From positions 265,660,572-265,724,571 of the forward strand of contig NC_079147.1 in assembly GCF_945859685.1 (NCBI RefSeq): a stretch of DNA of 64,000 bases, written 5' to 3'. The position numbers and the translations under genes were made by a program. Source of the stretch: Eupeodes corollae. Its lineage: Eukaryota; Arthropoda; Insecta; Diptera; Syrphidae. The notes beneath the pieces were generated by a model. That model was not told the origin of the DNA. It saw only the letters and a list, made by a program, of their open reading frames with translations, and made no database searches. The first letter of the stretch is position 1, and every line of letters starts with the position of its first letter. Positions 22,641 through 34,719 of this stretch are shown here, one piece after another.

Positions 22641-23336
22641 GTGCCTGAACTGCTGACGCGAAAGTATACGCGGTTTAGCGTGATATTGTTCAAGAGGTGG
22701 AATATGATGTTGCATTGGAAGAGGGAGAGAGGAAGCACTCTTGGTTCAATATCGGACTATCCGGCTAGTGTAGGTCTGCTGAAAACTGATACAAGCTCTA
22801 GCTGCACTGGCTTTCCTGAGGTTTGCTCTCATCCAGATCACCGAAGAAGCGACACAAAGTCGTGCTTAAAATGTTTTTCCCTTCAATGACGATAGTTGCG
22901 GTCTTAAAGCGGTACTTATTGTTGGGAATTTCTGTGAATTTTTCTTTTTGTTGTCTTTAAAAATATCGACAGACAATTTGACGTTTAATTTGAAGAACCG
23001 CATCAATTCAGAGTTGCCAAAGGTTTTTAAATGTTTGTAATATAAATTCATGTATTTTGAAAATATTGAAGTAAGAGGCGAACATGAAAGTTATTGAATG
23101 TTTATAAAATTGTATAAACCTTTTTAATTTGATATGAAATGGGTCTTAGACAAATAAACTATATTTCGAATACCTATAACTCACTATTTTTTGGGGTTAT
23201 AAGAACATAATTTCAGGTTATTCACAAAAAATAAGAATGTATAATGTGATAAAAGTCAGCTAATTTCAACAACGTGTTAACTTGGGATTTATACCAAAAA
23301 TTCTTAATTTAAATGACTTAAGTAAAGGTTATACAT
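22641..23336. other. Unassigned sequence (A' copy of 11701-12408)
   Basis: Holds the 82-codon open frame also present in A, without recognised domains, followed by AT-rich DNA up to the pogo terminus. Confidence 0.35.
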
Positions 23337-24164
23337 TCGACTCCCTTTAAGTCGAACTCCATTTTAGCCGAATTTCTATCTAATTGGAACTTTTTTCGCC
23401 ATATTTTTGCATGCCCTTCAATTTTCCAAACATTAGTCGAAATTCCCTCTGACTCAAACTCTTGGACTATTCTCAATCCCTCTTTGTCAAATTTTTAAGA
23501 ATGTGCAAACTTAAAAATTATAATATGTATTTCAATTTTACAAAAGTTTACTTTTAAAGAACTTCAGTATTAGTTAAGTAGGTTTGAATACATTCTTCAT
23601 GTGAGAGAAATTCTTATTTTTAACAATTCAATGTTACTTTTCAGATAAATTATGGCCAAAAGAAAATTGAATACAATAGATCTTGACCCGAATTTTCGTT
23701 TGAAAGTGTTAAAAAAGCTGTTTGCAAATGGTTCAAACGTATGCGTGGCAATAGTTTACGTGCAAGCGGTCCGATCTTAAAAAGAAAAGGCCGGAATTTG
23801 CAGACAGCTTAGGTTTTCCTAATTTGGTTAATAAGATTTTAAAACAGGCATAATATCCTTTACAAAATTTTGTCTGGTGAATGTGCTTCTATTGATAACA
23901 AAGAAAGCCAATGAATAGAAACAGCAGATTTCAGAAGGTTTTAGAGGATTTAAACCGAACATTTTTTAATTTCAGGGAAATGGGATTTTTTTCAAATCTT
24001 TGCCGAAACGTACCTTGGCTTTGAAAATAAAAAATGTTTTGGAGGGAAGCACAGTAAAGAAAAAGTAACATGCATTGTGGAGTCCTCTCTCATTCATTGG
24101 GTAGAGCAAAAATCCTCACTGTTTTAATCAAATTAAATTTCTACCAGTTGATATTTTCCATACC
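23337..24164 (+). mobile_element. pogo/Tigger-type transposon relic (A' copy)
   Basis: The terminus appears as CGACTCCCTTTAAGTCGAAC at 23339. 'MAKRKLNTIDLD' near 23652 is joined directly to sequence equivalent to 12955, so about 180 bases of the HTH region are deleted. It keeps 'RMRGNSLRASGPILKRKGR'-like sequence (23740-23790) absent from A, and the DDE-core piece 'YLGFENKKCFGGKHSKE' near 24010-24060. Confidence 0.7.
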
Positions 24165-24680
24165 CTTTCTGCGAGGATACTATATTCCTGGAAGACGAGT
24201 AAATTCATTTTTATGCAGATGGTTCAAAAACAAAAGACGCGGTTCTTTTTAGATAGTCAGGCAGCTATCAAATCTTTGGACTCTATTTCTACAAACTCTA
24301 TAACATTCCAAAATTGACGATCATCTCTGGAGATGGCACAACATTTTAATATTCACCAACACTACATTTAGAACGCTGAAGGTGCTTGCTACCTCTAAGC
24401 AGATCACATATAAGCTCGGTAATAGGAGACATAACCGGACACTGTCTAATAGGAAAGCACGCCACGCGGCTAGGCGTATTCTCAAATGACTTTTGCAGAA
24501 TCTGTATGGACGAGGAAGTGGAGGAAACAGTTCTTCACCTTCTCTGTACATGCCCTGCTCTAGTTCAAAAAAGCAAGAATTACCTAGGAGAATTCTTCTA
24601 TGACAATCTAAACGATCTAAGTCATATAAGCATAATCAGCCTCTCACTTCGTAAGGGACTCAAACTGGTTTCATTGAGCT
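24165..24680 (+). mobile_element. LINE-c fragment: RNase H plus C-terminal Zn finger
   Basis: After decayed RNase H sequence ('LDSQAAIKSLDSIS'), a good frame at 24430-24690 gives 'ITGHCLIGKHATRLGVF', then a CxxC...H...C finger ('FCRICMDEEVEETVLHLLC', then 'TCP'), then 'LGEFFYDNLNDLSHISI'. This is the usual C-terminal end of I/LOA-type LINE proteins. The part after 24412 has no counterpart in contig 1. Confidence 0.75.
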
Positions 24681-24789
24681 TATCATCTTTTTTTTTGAAT
24701 ACACCACATATCTGAATTATTTACAAAATTTATAAAAAATAAAAGGTACTTATGATTTATATTGTATTATATTTTTGTTTGAATATCCC

Positions 24790-25860
24790 AATAATGAGTT
24801 TTAGTATCCCTTCCAAACTGATACGACTTTTTAGGATGACGTTGGAAAATGCTCGTTGCTGCGTCAAAATTGGAAGAGACTCAACCGAAACTTTCGAAAC
24901 CACAAGAGGACTTCGACAAGGCAATGCGCTGTCATGTAGCTGCTTCAATATTTTTCTTGAAAGAGTGTTGCGCAACACCAACGGCATTACAACTTGCACC
25001 ATCTTTCAATAACTTGGATATGCAGATGACATCGACATTATGGGAAGAACTAAACGAGAAGTGACTTGTACTTTCTCTAATGTCGAGTCTGAGGCGAAGA
25101 AAATGGGTCTTGTCATTAAAGAGGACAAAACGAAGTATTTACTGTCGTCAAATAGAGTCGGTTCACCCTGTAGATTTGGCCAAAACCTTACATTTGACAG
25201 GTACGAGCATAATTTTGAGGTAGCAATCAAGTTTTTGTATCTGGGCACTGCTGTTAATTCTGCAAATAACATCAACGCGAAGATCTAACGTAGAATTACC
25301 CTTGCTATTTGTTGTTTCTTTGGCCTAAGCAGGCAGTTAAGGAATAAGGCTCTGTAGCGAAGTACCAAAGAGACACTGTACACAACCTTTATCACCCCAG
25401 TCCTGCCATATGGTGCAGAAGCATGGACCCTCTCCCAGGGGGATGAACGATCTCTTGGTATCTTCGAGAGGGTGATTCTGCGTATGATCTATGGTCTGGT
25501 TTGTGTCGACAGGCAAAGTAACTTCTGGCGAAGAAGATTTAATCATGAGTTATACGAGCTGTACAGGGACTTGCCATTGGTAAAAAAAACTGCGTGTTAA
25601 ACGCTTAAGATGACTAATGCATATCGAGCAAATGAACATCGAAGCCTCAACTCCAAGCCTGAGGGAACAAGAAGCAGAGGCCGGCCTCATCTCATGTTGA
25701 CTCCGACACACGTCAACTTGGTATTCGAAAGTGGAGGCAACTAGCAAGAGATCGATTAAGCTGGCGAAATCTATTACTTTAGGCCCAGGAGCATAATGCG
25801 CTGTAGCACCAATTAAAGTAAATTAAGTAGGTGTAGATCTAAATGCAACAGCCTTACAGC
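24790..25860 (+). mobile_element. LINE-b: non-LTR reverse transcriptase, 5'-truncated (B copy)
   Basis: Reading through frameshifts: 'IPSKLIRLFRMTLENARC', 'GLRQGNALSCSCFNIFLERV', the catalytic box YADDID at 25019-25036, 'GLVIKEDKTKYLLSSNRV', 'FLYLGTAVNSANNINAKI', and C-terminal 'YTTFITPVLPYGAEAWTL'. The terminal part matches a 'W..LLLQAQEHNAL'-type end near 25770-25800. This resembles RTE/I-like LINEs common in arthropods; the clade is uncertain. YADD survives but stops and frameshifts inactivate it. Confidence 0.8.
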
Positions 25861-27375
25861 CTTAGTGTGCCGTAATATGGCCCTTATTCCTAAAAACTAC
25901 GAGGAATCGACGCATTCGGGTCTTCGGCAACTCTTTCATTTACAGAAGCTAAATATTAAGTGATACGAGAAAAACGATAATGCACATGTTTGTAACCATC
26001 CAGCCTCTTCAATTTTCTTCACAATTTTGGCAATTGCTTGCGTAGTTGGGTAAACAAAGTACGATTTGTGATTGTTGCAGAATCACAATTTTCGTAGTAT
26101 TTTTCAAAGCGATCCATTTTCGTAAATGTTAGAATTTCAACTGAAAAAAAAGTTGGTTTAACAACTTAGTTTGACAGATGTCGAATTCCAGCCTTATACC
26201 TTTAAAACCGCAAAATGAAAAGCCCGTTACAACTACACAATTTTCAAAAAACAGTTCCCTGCAAACGAAATTTTGTAATACCATCATTTTTGATAAAAGA
26301 CAATCTAATCTGTTTCCCAAAATATGTGTTCTTAAAGAGAATGTTTGGCAAGTCTACCTTATCAACGGTTTTTTATCCGTTTTAATATACAGCAAGTATG
26401 ATGAAAAATCTGTTTCTGCTACTATTCAAACTTCATCGATATAATGCCGTTTACTCAATCCACCTTCTTTAAAACCTTTAATTTATCACTCAAATTCGAC
26501 ATTCAATACGCTATAGCCATCAGCCTATCTACAAACAGTCTTGTCATGGAACTAAGAATTTTATATTGAAGAGAGAAGAAAATGGCATGCAACATTGAAA
26601 AACGTGAAAGATCACTGATCATTGATCCATATTTTTCTGGTTTATTATTTATTTATTAACAATTTTTTTTGTGAGTCGTTATTGTTGTACCAAAAGTGCT
26701 CTTGGAATTTTTGATTTCGAAGTCATTCTGCAGCGCATCTGCTGCATTCATTGAAGCATCATTAATACAAAGTGTATCTAGGTATGGTATAATGCCACGA
26801 GTGAGCCCAAGAAGAAGTATGCCACTTACTTACGACTTAGAAAAAAAAAGTCATGATATTAAGGCCTTATGCAAAAATTTTAAATGCATATAGCATCGAA
26901 AAAATACCTATACTCTCTGTTATTGTCGTGATCTATGAATTTTGCTGATTTTATTATTTTAAAGTTGGTTAAAATTTGTCAATGAACGTTAGAGGTTAGT
27001 TCATTGTTTTTTTTTTAGTTATGAACGTTCTCATTTTGAATATTTTAAAAAAATTCCTTGGCATTAGACCATAATATTAAGCCGTTTGAGGGCAATCATT
27101 TATTGGAAAAAGAGTTGCCAAATACTTGTTTCTTAACAAAATTGTCAAAAAAAATAATTTAAATACTAATTATTCTTATAGACCAAGTACTTCTATTAAT
27201 GAGAGAGTCTATAGGAAAGAGAATAAAGAGTTAGGAATCAACCTTCTTGGCAGAGAACTATTTTGTTGATAAGACTAACCATCTTACCTAAACGTAACGA
27301 ATGATGTCAGGGTTAAACCACCAGAGATACAGAAATAATTTATCGAGTCAAAATAAAGAAGTTGTTTTGTTTTTG
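25861..27375. other. Unassigned sequence (B copy), with a short open frame
   Basis: An ATG-started frame at 26178-26444 (88 codons) corresponds to a 112-codon frame at 50189-50527 in B'. Most base differences between them change the residue, and the end of the frame is shifted here, so it does not look constrained. It may be an old transposon ORF. The rest is AT-rich and unassigned. Confidence 0.35.
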
Positions 27376-27601
27376 AAAGTACTGTTGTCAGGGATGTAAG
27401 GGACCTACAGTTTTAAACCGAATCCGAAGGAGCAAATTTGAGAAAGCACTTTTTATGACAAGAATTACTCTTGGAGAAATTGTCAACTCCTCGCAAGAGG
27501 CAGTACCCGTGAAAAAAACTTTAGGTGGCACAGGCAGGTATCAAACCCAAGACCCCTCGCATGACAGTCCATCGCACTTACCATCATGCCACGGGTACTG
27601 G
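27376..27601 (-). mobile_element. tRNA-Asp-derived SINE, B only
   Basis: On the minus strand: CCCGTGGCATGATGGTAAGT, GGACTGTCATGC, GGGTTTGATACC (B-box), then the SINE body up to CCTGACAACAGTAC. The last about 60 bases of the consensus are missing. In B' the equivalent interval (51660-51870) holds unrelated sequence, so the locus was rearranged as well as invaded. Confidence 0.8.
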
Positions 27602-27689
27602 ATCGGATACCTAGGATATAAAGCTTATGTTTTTGCTGAACTTGTTCAAAAAAGTAAGATAATCAACCGTGTACGAAGTAATGATAGCA

Positions 27690-28560
27690 CAAGTTGTCAC
27701 AAAAATGCTCCTTAGTAGCCTTCAAAAAAACTCCAATTTATAGTAAACACACGTCTTGAACTAAGTTGTGTACCACATCATTGGAAAACTGCAAATGTCA
27801 TTTTTGTACCTAAATAAGGTTTGCCACTAACAGGAGGTAAATACTACAGATCAATTGTGGGGGATTTTGGAAGACGAATTAATAAAGAACGACTTGCTTT
27901 GCTTAAAGGATATTTATTTAATGATCTGACAAAGCCATACATCGATAACGAGAACTAAAAAGAATAACTTTCTGTTGAATCATTCGATCATAAGACCCAA
28001 TCATAATTTTAAACAACGATTTCTATGTACATTGACTTAAGTAAATAACGAGTGCTTGCAGTTAGGCATAGTGCGATAGAAAAGTTTACTGACTATTTTG
28101 GAATAGTATGCTACACAATGTCACTTATATTAATAATGGCAAAGGTTTCCAAAAATTTGCTATTGAAAAGACTCAGCAAATTTAATGAAGAAAGAAAACT
28201 TATTTCGAATCAGTTTGCATTTCGAAAACAACAGTCCGCGATAGACTCAGTACATCAGATTAAGGATGTGGTTTGAAATAAAAATATGATCGGCAATATT
28301 CTTAAATGTTGCTTAAGCCTTTGACAAGGTTTGGAACTTGTGTCTTGAGTACCAGCTGCTTACGGACTAACTCAGGATAAGGAAATTGGTAATATTAAAT
28401 ACTCTAATCTCATGCTACAGACCGACTCCTTAGGGTACGGTTCTACCAAAATTACTCGTGACTAAAAAAAATGGAATCTGGTGTTCCGCAAGGAAGTATT
28501 CTAGAGCCAACCATGTATATTTTATGAATGGGGGTTTACAATACGAACGATAAAAAGTTG
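27690..28560 (+). mobile_element. LINE-e: Jockey-clade reverse transcriptase fragment (B copy)
   Basis: Frames give 'TRLELSCVPHHWKTANVIF', then 'SLILIMAKVSKNLLLKRLSK', 'FNEERKLISNQFAFRKQQSA', and decayed 'VAQAFDKVWN', matching Jockey RT motifs 0-2. About 260 bases (27856-28117) interrupt motif 1 relative to B'. The catalytic YADD region is not retained. Confidence 0.75.
27856..28117. other. About 260-bp insertion private to B inside LINE-e
   Basis: B' reads straight from 'AATTACAGACCAATG' to 'TCACTTATATTAATAATGGC' (about 52150-52170). B has about 260 additional bases at the same place, with an imperfect CAAT(T)G at each side. No terminal repeats or coding capacity recognised. Confidence 0.5.
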
Positions 28561-28589
28561 TTTTTAAAATGAAACAAAAAAGGTTTTGG

Positions 28590-29665
28590 ATATCAATGAA
28601 ATTCTTTATTTCTGTGAAAGTACGTTCGATGCCAGAAACTCGATATCGGACACGCTTCAAGAAGTCCAGACCCTGAACAAAATATTCGACAGTTTTCAAT
28701 TGTAAATCAGCCGATACTGCTAAAATTTCAAATATTCCACAGGAAATAGTCTAACGGCGTCAAATCGCATGAACGAGGTAGCCAAGTGACTTTATCACTT
28801 CATGAGATAACATATTCTCCAAATTTGGTTTCCAATAATTTGAATGTGACATTCGCTATATGGCTTGTGGAGCCTGTTAGAATCACATGCCCTTTAAGTC
28901 CATATCATCTAATTGAGGCCAAAAATATTCGATAATCCCTGAACGGTAGCGATCCCCATTCACAGTACGTGCCGGTCTTCATCATCACGGAAGAACTGCG
29001 GCCTTATGACGCCACCGACCCATAAACCGCACCAAACCGTAATTTTTTCTGTGGATTTTACGTGTGGATTGCTTCCTGACCAATACCGCATATTCTATTT
29101 ATTAACAAAGCCATTCGGCCAGAAATAGGTATCTTCGCTGAAGATAATTTTGCCCAGCGCAATTAACGAACACCCGACGCTTCTGGTGGTCAAGTGGCCT
29201 CAGTTCTTGCGTCGATTAAATCTTGTAAGGATGTAGGCGAATGATCTTTTCTCTAAATTCACCACAACGACGTCACAGAGATGCCTAACGCTTGAAAACG
29301 ACGAGTGAGAGATATATTTGGGCTTTCTGCAACTGAAGCCTGAGTGGCAGCAATATTCTCGACACTAGGGGCACTTCTTTGTCTCACTGGCACGGGAACA
29401 TTTGCTGTCAACTGTGCCTGTGGATTCAAATTATTCCACTAGACATTGGACTTCGATGTAGCGCTCTTAACGTTGAGGCCCCTGGCTCCGAGTTTCAGAA
29501 GTAAATTTTAATAATTTCGACTCGTTGTTGGCTTACATATATTTCCGTCATAAACTGGTAACCCTTGCTGAAGAGAAATGTCAAAAGAGCGGCAAGAAAT
29601 ATGGCGTCATTTGCTGTCCCTGTAGCTCTACTTTTATCGGTCCTTGTTGAAAAACCCTATGCAAG
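28590..29665 (-). mobile_element. Tc1/mariner (IS630-type) transposase relic (B copy)
   Basis: Nearly full-length but decayed. On the minus strand from about 29560: 'MTEIYVSQQRVEIIKIY' (N-terminal HTH), 'STLRALHRS', a middle with 'LRPLDHQKRRVFVN', 'NGDRYRSGIIEYFWPQLDDM' near 28910-28970, and the C-terminal 'LKTVEYFVQGLDFLKRVRYR' near 28610-28690. Multiple stops. Family is the insect type with 'DDMWFQQDGAT'; here that motif is damaged. Confidence 0.8.
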
Positions 29666-30029
29666 GGATATTTTAGTGGATATCAACGCTACCATGGCCA
29701 GCTTTGGTCATAGTACTTCAAAATTGGTGTCAGATTGATTCGTTGCAAAGGCTACACAAAAATTACAAAATACAGTTTATAGAAAAAGTGCTTAAAAGTG
29801 CTTAGAGGCACTTTCTATATGTTCTAATTTGTAAGAATAGGATTATCGTTCTTAGAGAGAACTGAAAAAAACTCTCAAGTATATAAGTGCTTATTAATCT
29901 AAACCCAATAAAATCTAGGGAAACCCACTTAATCAATAACTTTCAATTTATACAAGACTTTCACTTTATATCAGGACTTGTCGAGAGTGTAGACATAAAT
30001 TTCCGTCTGTCATTCTCGTGACATACAAA
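29666..30029. other. Unassigned AT-rich sequence (B copy)
   Basis: No recognised element; the same sequence follows the Tc1/mariner relic in B' (53760-54120). Confidence 0.4.
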
Positions 30030-31760
30030 AATAAATTTACAATTACTATATACACATTCTTGCAACTTGCAACAGAAATGCCTCTGCTCTGCATAGGAGT
30101 GTATCGTTAATGTTCAATCTTAAAGACCTTAATCGATTGAATACATTATCATCTATATAAAGGAAACATTATGGGAATAATTTTATTCATCGCTCCTTTT
30201 ATTTTGTTGCTCTTTGGGCGATAACATCATCAAACTTTCTCCACAATCCACACTTTAAGGACATATTATCAAACTTATATGGCAACAATTTCCCTGATCC
30301 ATCTCACACAGAAATCATACCGCACTTCCAAATTCGATATGAAGACGATCCTTTTTGGTTCATAATCTAACACCTCACACCTGATGTATGGCACCTACCT
30401 GATGGCAATGCTGATGAAGCAAGCTGTGGTGTCTAGTCCGTTCGTCGTCGTCACCATCAACAAAAGCATTCGGCCTCCGGTAGCACTCAAAACAAAACAC
30501 CATCGCCATCACCATCATCATCGATCGCTTAAAATGTCCTAAGTAATTCAAATCAAAGTTACAACCTCTCATGATAAATTGCTCATCATGTCGTTGACAT
30601 TTATCGGCTTCTGACAATGAATTACCAAGAAACCGCTTATAAAATTGGCAACCTCCGCATTTGGTTTCCTCATCCTCATCGTCGTCGTCGTCAATGAAAA
30701 ATTGATTGACAGTGAGAAAAGGTGCATTATTATACCAGTGAACTTGACATGTTACAATCGATCGCAGCCGAGAGGTGTTAGAGATAGAGGATGCCTCGCT
30801 CTTGCCCCATTAGGAGGTCTAGCTAACGGTGGCGGTGCTGGTTGCGGTGGCGGCGTCGTCGTCGTCGTCGGTGGCTGCTGAGTGAGCGTCAAATTTGAAT
30901 TTTCGTTATATGAGTATCTCGTCGAAGTTGATACCTAGCTTACCTACCAACCTACCTTCCGTGCGTGCAGGTGATTTGATGCGACACGACTGACTAATCC
31001 CCCAAGATACAATAAATCATTCCGGAGCTACTGATCAGTGATCACATCATCCGCATGGATGCTATGCTGGTCACTATAGTGTGGATCATCAGCTTCATAT
31101 GATTCAGATTGATGCATGGTGGTGCTCTTGCTCTTCATCATCGCGCTCTGTGGCTGTCGCGTCACGTTTGGTTCGGTCATTTTGTTCGAGGTCTTGAGAT
31201 GATGGTCATATTATAAAGATGAAGAACGAAGCGATCTCAGTGGTCGGTCGGTATGTGGTGAAGAGATGACTACCATCTCATATCGTTACTTTATAGGTGA
31301 AAGAAAAACTGAGTGCTTTCCATTTTGATAATTGTGAGGTGATGCCTATACTTTCCTTTCGTGTGGGGTTTCCTTTCTTTTTCAATTTTCACCTTGGCGT
31401 CGTCGTCGTCGCCGAATCCGAATTCCCACGGAGTCACATCAAAGTATCATTAATTCAATTACGATAAATCATCGATTTGGCGTAATTTCAATCATCTGCC
31501 AATGCCACTGCCATTAAGCCGGCTATAGCCAGAGTTAAGTCAGAGTGATCTACAATAACAGTCAGCACCTCAAGCACTGCAGCGCTTGGCTTAGGTATAT
31601 TATTGGTGCTACAAATAATGTTTGGCGTTAATCGCTTTTGAGTTGAGTCCCACAAATCTAGGTGCAGTTATAATAATGACGAACGATGTTGCTACAATAA
31701 TGTTGATATTTATTATTGTTTATTACTGGAAGTTAAGTTTTATATAAAATAATTGATATT
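30030..31760. other. Triplet-rich conserved non-coding block (B copy)
   Basis: Nearly identical to 54150-55930. Contains CATCAT/CATCGC runs (30420-30520), GTCGTC runs (30680-30695 and 30850-30870), GGCGGT repeats and GATCAGTGATCAC palindrome (31030-31042). A 78-codon plus-strand frame (30645-30881) lacks an ATG. The minus-strand frame that is open for 82 codons in B' (55165-55413) has an in-frame TAA here (near 31214). Copy-specific length changes are in triplet runs. Best read as host intronic or regulatory DNA. Confidence 0.5.
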
Positions 31761-32639
31761 GTTGACTTTTCGATCTGCATTGCTGAAATTCTTAGACAAG
31801 ATTTATCACAGAAGTTATTTACTCTGTAAACTCTTGTTATAGTGAATCATGCTAAAGGAATTTAGAAAAAATCTTAAGCTTGTTATTTGGTGTGTTCGAT
31901 ACATTCTTATTCTTTTGCATTCAATTTTCAAATAGTAAAAGGGCCAATAAAAGGGTTCAGCTCGTATTTCTCATCTCAGATCTCTTTTTTAACACTTGAC
32001 AACTAAAAACTACTTTGAATACGCTTTACAATTATTAAAATTCACTACCAAAATGGTGAACAATTTGGAGAAGTAGTTCCCAAAATTAATGACGTTTTTG
32101 AATAACCTTTTCAATGTTTGTGGACAGGTAAGTGTTGTGAAGAACTGAAACCACCGTGTGCTTTCGTCATTCTACAGCTCACATTTACTGCATTTTATAA
32201 ATAGACTCAGGCTTTGAAAATGTAGTCAATAAAAGAACACAATCTGGTCAATTACCAGTAGCATGATATCTTTGCTTATTTGGTCCTTAAAATGCTCAGG
32301 AGCTAAGTAAATAAGCAAACTTGGCTTGGCAGGTTCCGGGCCGTTCTTCGGGTGGTAATGAGATTTGACCTTTCTTATTATTATTAAAAAAAAACTTCAA
32401 TTAGTAATAAAATTTTCCAAACCGTATTATTTCTCGAAGAAGTGATCACAACTCCACATGTGATTTAGTACATTTAGCGCACGAGCGTGAAAGAGAAATT
32501 CTTGGTTTACTCTCTATATTAGATTAAAAACCTGAGAGATGGAATTCGTCAATTTATAGACTAACATCATTGAATGATTACAATTGTATTTATTCAATGC
32601 TAACATGCGTCTCCAGTTAGCTCGGTCTTTAGCTAGCTG
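31761..32639. other. Unassigned non-coding sequence (B copy)
   Basis: AT-rich, no ORF of interest, matched by 55931-56879 with more divergence than the block to its left. Confidence 0.4.
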
Positions 32640-33740
32640 TCTCCAGTTTCACACGCCAAGTTGGTTGAGGTGCTCTATCACAGGCGTGCGCCACATGACT
32701 CACAGTCTTCTTCTTCTACTGCTTCGCCCCTAGGGATTAAATTTGAAGACCTTCGAGTCTGGAGCACTGATGTCAATCCTCTGTATATGAACAGCTCGTA
32801 TATTAAGTCATTGTATCTTCTACTCCACTCTCCATCTATATGCAGATGGGACCTAAAATTACCCCTAAGTATTTTTCTCTAACCTAAGACGCTCTCATCT
32901 TTCTTTGAAAGGGTTTAGGCTTCATCGTTCTAAATCAGAACTGGGGTAAGAGCTTTTTATAGATGGTGATTTTAGATGTTTAAGAGAGGTCTTTAACTAC
33001 TCAATTGTCTTAAAGTCCGAAGAAGCAACCATTTGCAAGAATTATTTTTCGTTTGAATTTATAGCGGTGCTAAGATAGACAAGGTAGAGGTACCTGTCCA
33101 TAGTGACGTTTTGTCTAAGACATCTCCGTTCTATGTACTTTTTTGATGACAGCAAAAACTTGGTCTTGCTCTCATTGACTACTAAACCCATCTTCTCCGC
33201 TCACGTCGCAATGATCAGAAACGCTCCACTGACGTCACACTTTCATCTTCAAATGATGTCAAAATCATTGGCGTATCCAAGTACTTGCATGGATCTATGG
33301 AAAATTGTACGTCTTGTGTTGAAGGCTGAGTTTTGCTCAAATCTTTCGAGAACTATGTTGAAGAAGTCGCATGACAGTGCATCGCCTTGTCTAAAATTTT
33401 TTTGACAACAAATGCATCGGTGAGATCTTTTCCGACCTTGATAGAGCAGCCTGCATTTTCCATCGTCATTCTGCACAAACGGATAAGTTTGATAGGAATG
33501 TCAAAACTAGAAATTGCTATGTAGAATTCTTCCCTATGGATGCTGTCGTACGCGACACTTAAAGCCAATAAAGAAATGGTGGCTATCGTTTGAAGTTCCT
33601 GAGATTTTTCAAGATCTACCGTAACGTGAATTTTTAATCAATGGACAACTTTCCTGGTCATCAGTTAGGCTGGAAAGCCGTCAGCTCTAGCAGCTTTGTT
33701 AGACTTCAGTTTCGATACAGCTATTTCTTCGTCGTGGTCA
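32640..33740 (-). mobile_element. LINE-b on minus strand (B copy)
   Basis: Minus-strand frames give, from high to low coordinates, 'DEEIAVSKLKSNKAARADGF' (33690-33740), 'VAYDSIHREEFYIAISSF', 'IPIKLIRLCRMTMENAGC', 'FRQGDALSCDFFNIVLERF', a mutated catalytic box YANDFD (near 33250-33270), and a decayed C-terminal part to about 32650. It is the same family as 24790-25860. The YADD to YAND change alone would abolish polymerase activity. Confidence 0.75.
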
Positions 33741-33750
33741 GGTAGTGTTT

Positions 33751-33981
33751 GGCTCGTTTCAAACTACACGGTTTTGACCGTACGGCAAAAAACTGGACGG
33801 TATAAACCGGATCAATGGCTAATTGCACATTATACGGTTTTAACCGTACTATAAACACGATGTATGCAGGGTTCCTGTGATAAGTATACTTTTATATATA
33901 GATCGAACGGTAGACGGTTGCTACACGGCGCAGAGCTGGTTTTTTGCCGTACAGTTAAAACCGTGTAGTGTGAAACGAGCC
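33751..33981. mobile_element. MITE with about 45-bp inverted repeats, possibly hAT-like (B only)
   Basis: Left end GGCTCGTTTCAAACTACACG and reverse complement of the right end GGCTCGTTTCACACTACACG match, and the match continues through GTTTTxACxGTACGGCAAAAAA. At 231 bp with no ORF it is non-autonomous. B' lacks it, but B' also lacks about 200-250 flanking bases, so no clean empty site. A target duplication is not clear, so the hAT assignment is weak. Confidence 0.65.
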
Positions 33982-34169
33982 TTCCTTTCAACAGAATTCT
34001 ACTCGTCATCACCGTTATATATTTTTAATAAGTGGTCTTTCCGTATTCTCAGCAAAAACTGCGGACGAATTTTCAAAGGGTAATCATTTTTGATATTTTT
34101 AAAATCATTATCATTGGGTTGAAGTAATATTATTTAGTGTGGAACTCGACTTCGTTAATATGACCACAT

Positions 34170-34410
34170 CGGGATCGGGCACATTTGCAGCAATCGATTC
34201 GTTAGGCCCAATTTTCAATGACATTTGGCCACACATTTTTATAAAACAAATGACTTAAACAGTGTTTAGTCGTTTAATCACACGAATGAGGCAGACCATC
34301 TACATGTCCACGCTCACGGCACCATCCCATTGAAACCACATTTCAGTCAAGTCCATATCTTCCAATTGAGCTGGAAAATAATCTGAAATCATTTATTGAT
34401 AACGGTGCCT
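34170..34410 (-). mobile_element. Tc1/mariner transposase scrap (B copy)
   Basis: The minus strand reads 'MISDYFPAQLEDMDLTEMWF', then 'QWDGA', the family core, with nothing else of the gene beyond a decayed stretch down to 34170. Counterpart at 60340-60520. Confidence 0.6.
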
Positions 34411-34719
34411 ATTTACAGAACTGTGGTTATCGTTTTTTAGAATCAGAGAGACTGCTTGGTCTGAAGATTATAAATCAATTATTCAGTAATGAAAACATTT
34501 TATTTATTTGCCAAATCCTTATTTGAAAACGGTTTATAAAATGCACCCATTCAACCAAATTTGTCTGTTTGGATTCACATTAAAAAATCGAGTATCTCGA
34601 GTAGAAGAGAATAACATTCATTGAACCTTATCCTAATTGTGGTTAGTTTTATACAGTTTGGCGAAAAATTACATATCACAAATCATTTTCTTTTCAATAC
34701 TTTACGAAAATATTGATTT
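34411..34719. other. Unassigned AT-rich sequence (B copy)
   Basis: About 300 bases without recognised content; the same sequence is present at 60521-60849. Confidence 0.4.

Larger units (their letters stand above)
14177..24412 (+). repeat. Segment A': second copy of segment A
   Basis: Starts at the first base after the gap and follows A collinearly until about 24412, where A switches to unrelated sequence. A' lacks the 191-bp LINE insertion of A (empty site near 17716) and continues without a gap into segment B. Confidence 0.9.

Noticed and set aside
3052..24412. A true tandem segmental duplication as the primary explanation
   Set aside because: Possible, but the copies meet exactly at fixed-length gaps in two places; a haplotype split explains both with one cause. 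Kept as the alternative.
30645..30881. 78-codon ORF with hydrophobic start, also at 54788-55018
   Set aside because: No ATG; the hydrophobic stretch derives from CATCCTCATCGTCGTC triplets; Gly/Val tails vary with repeat length.
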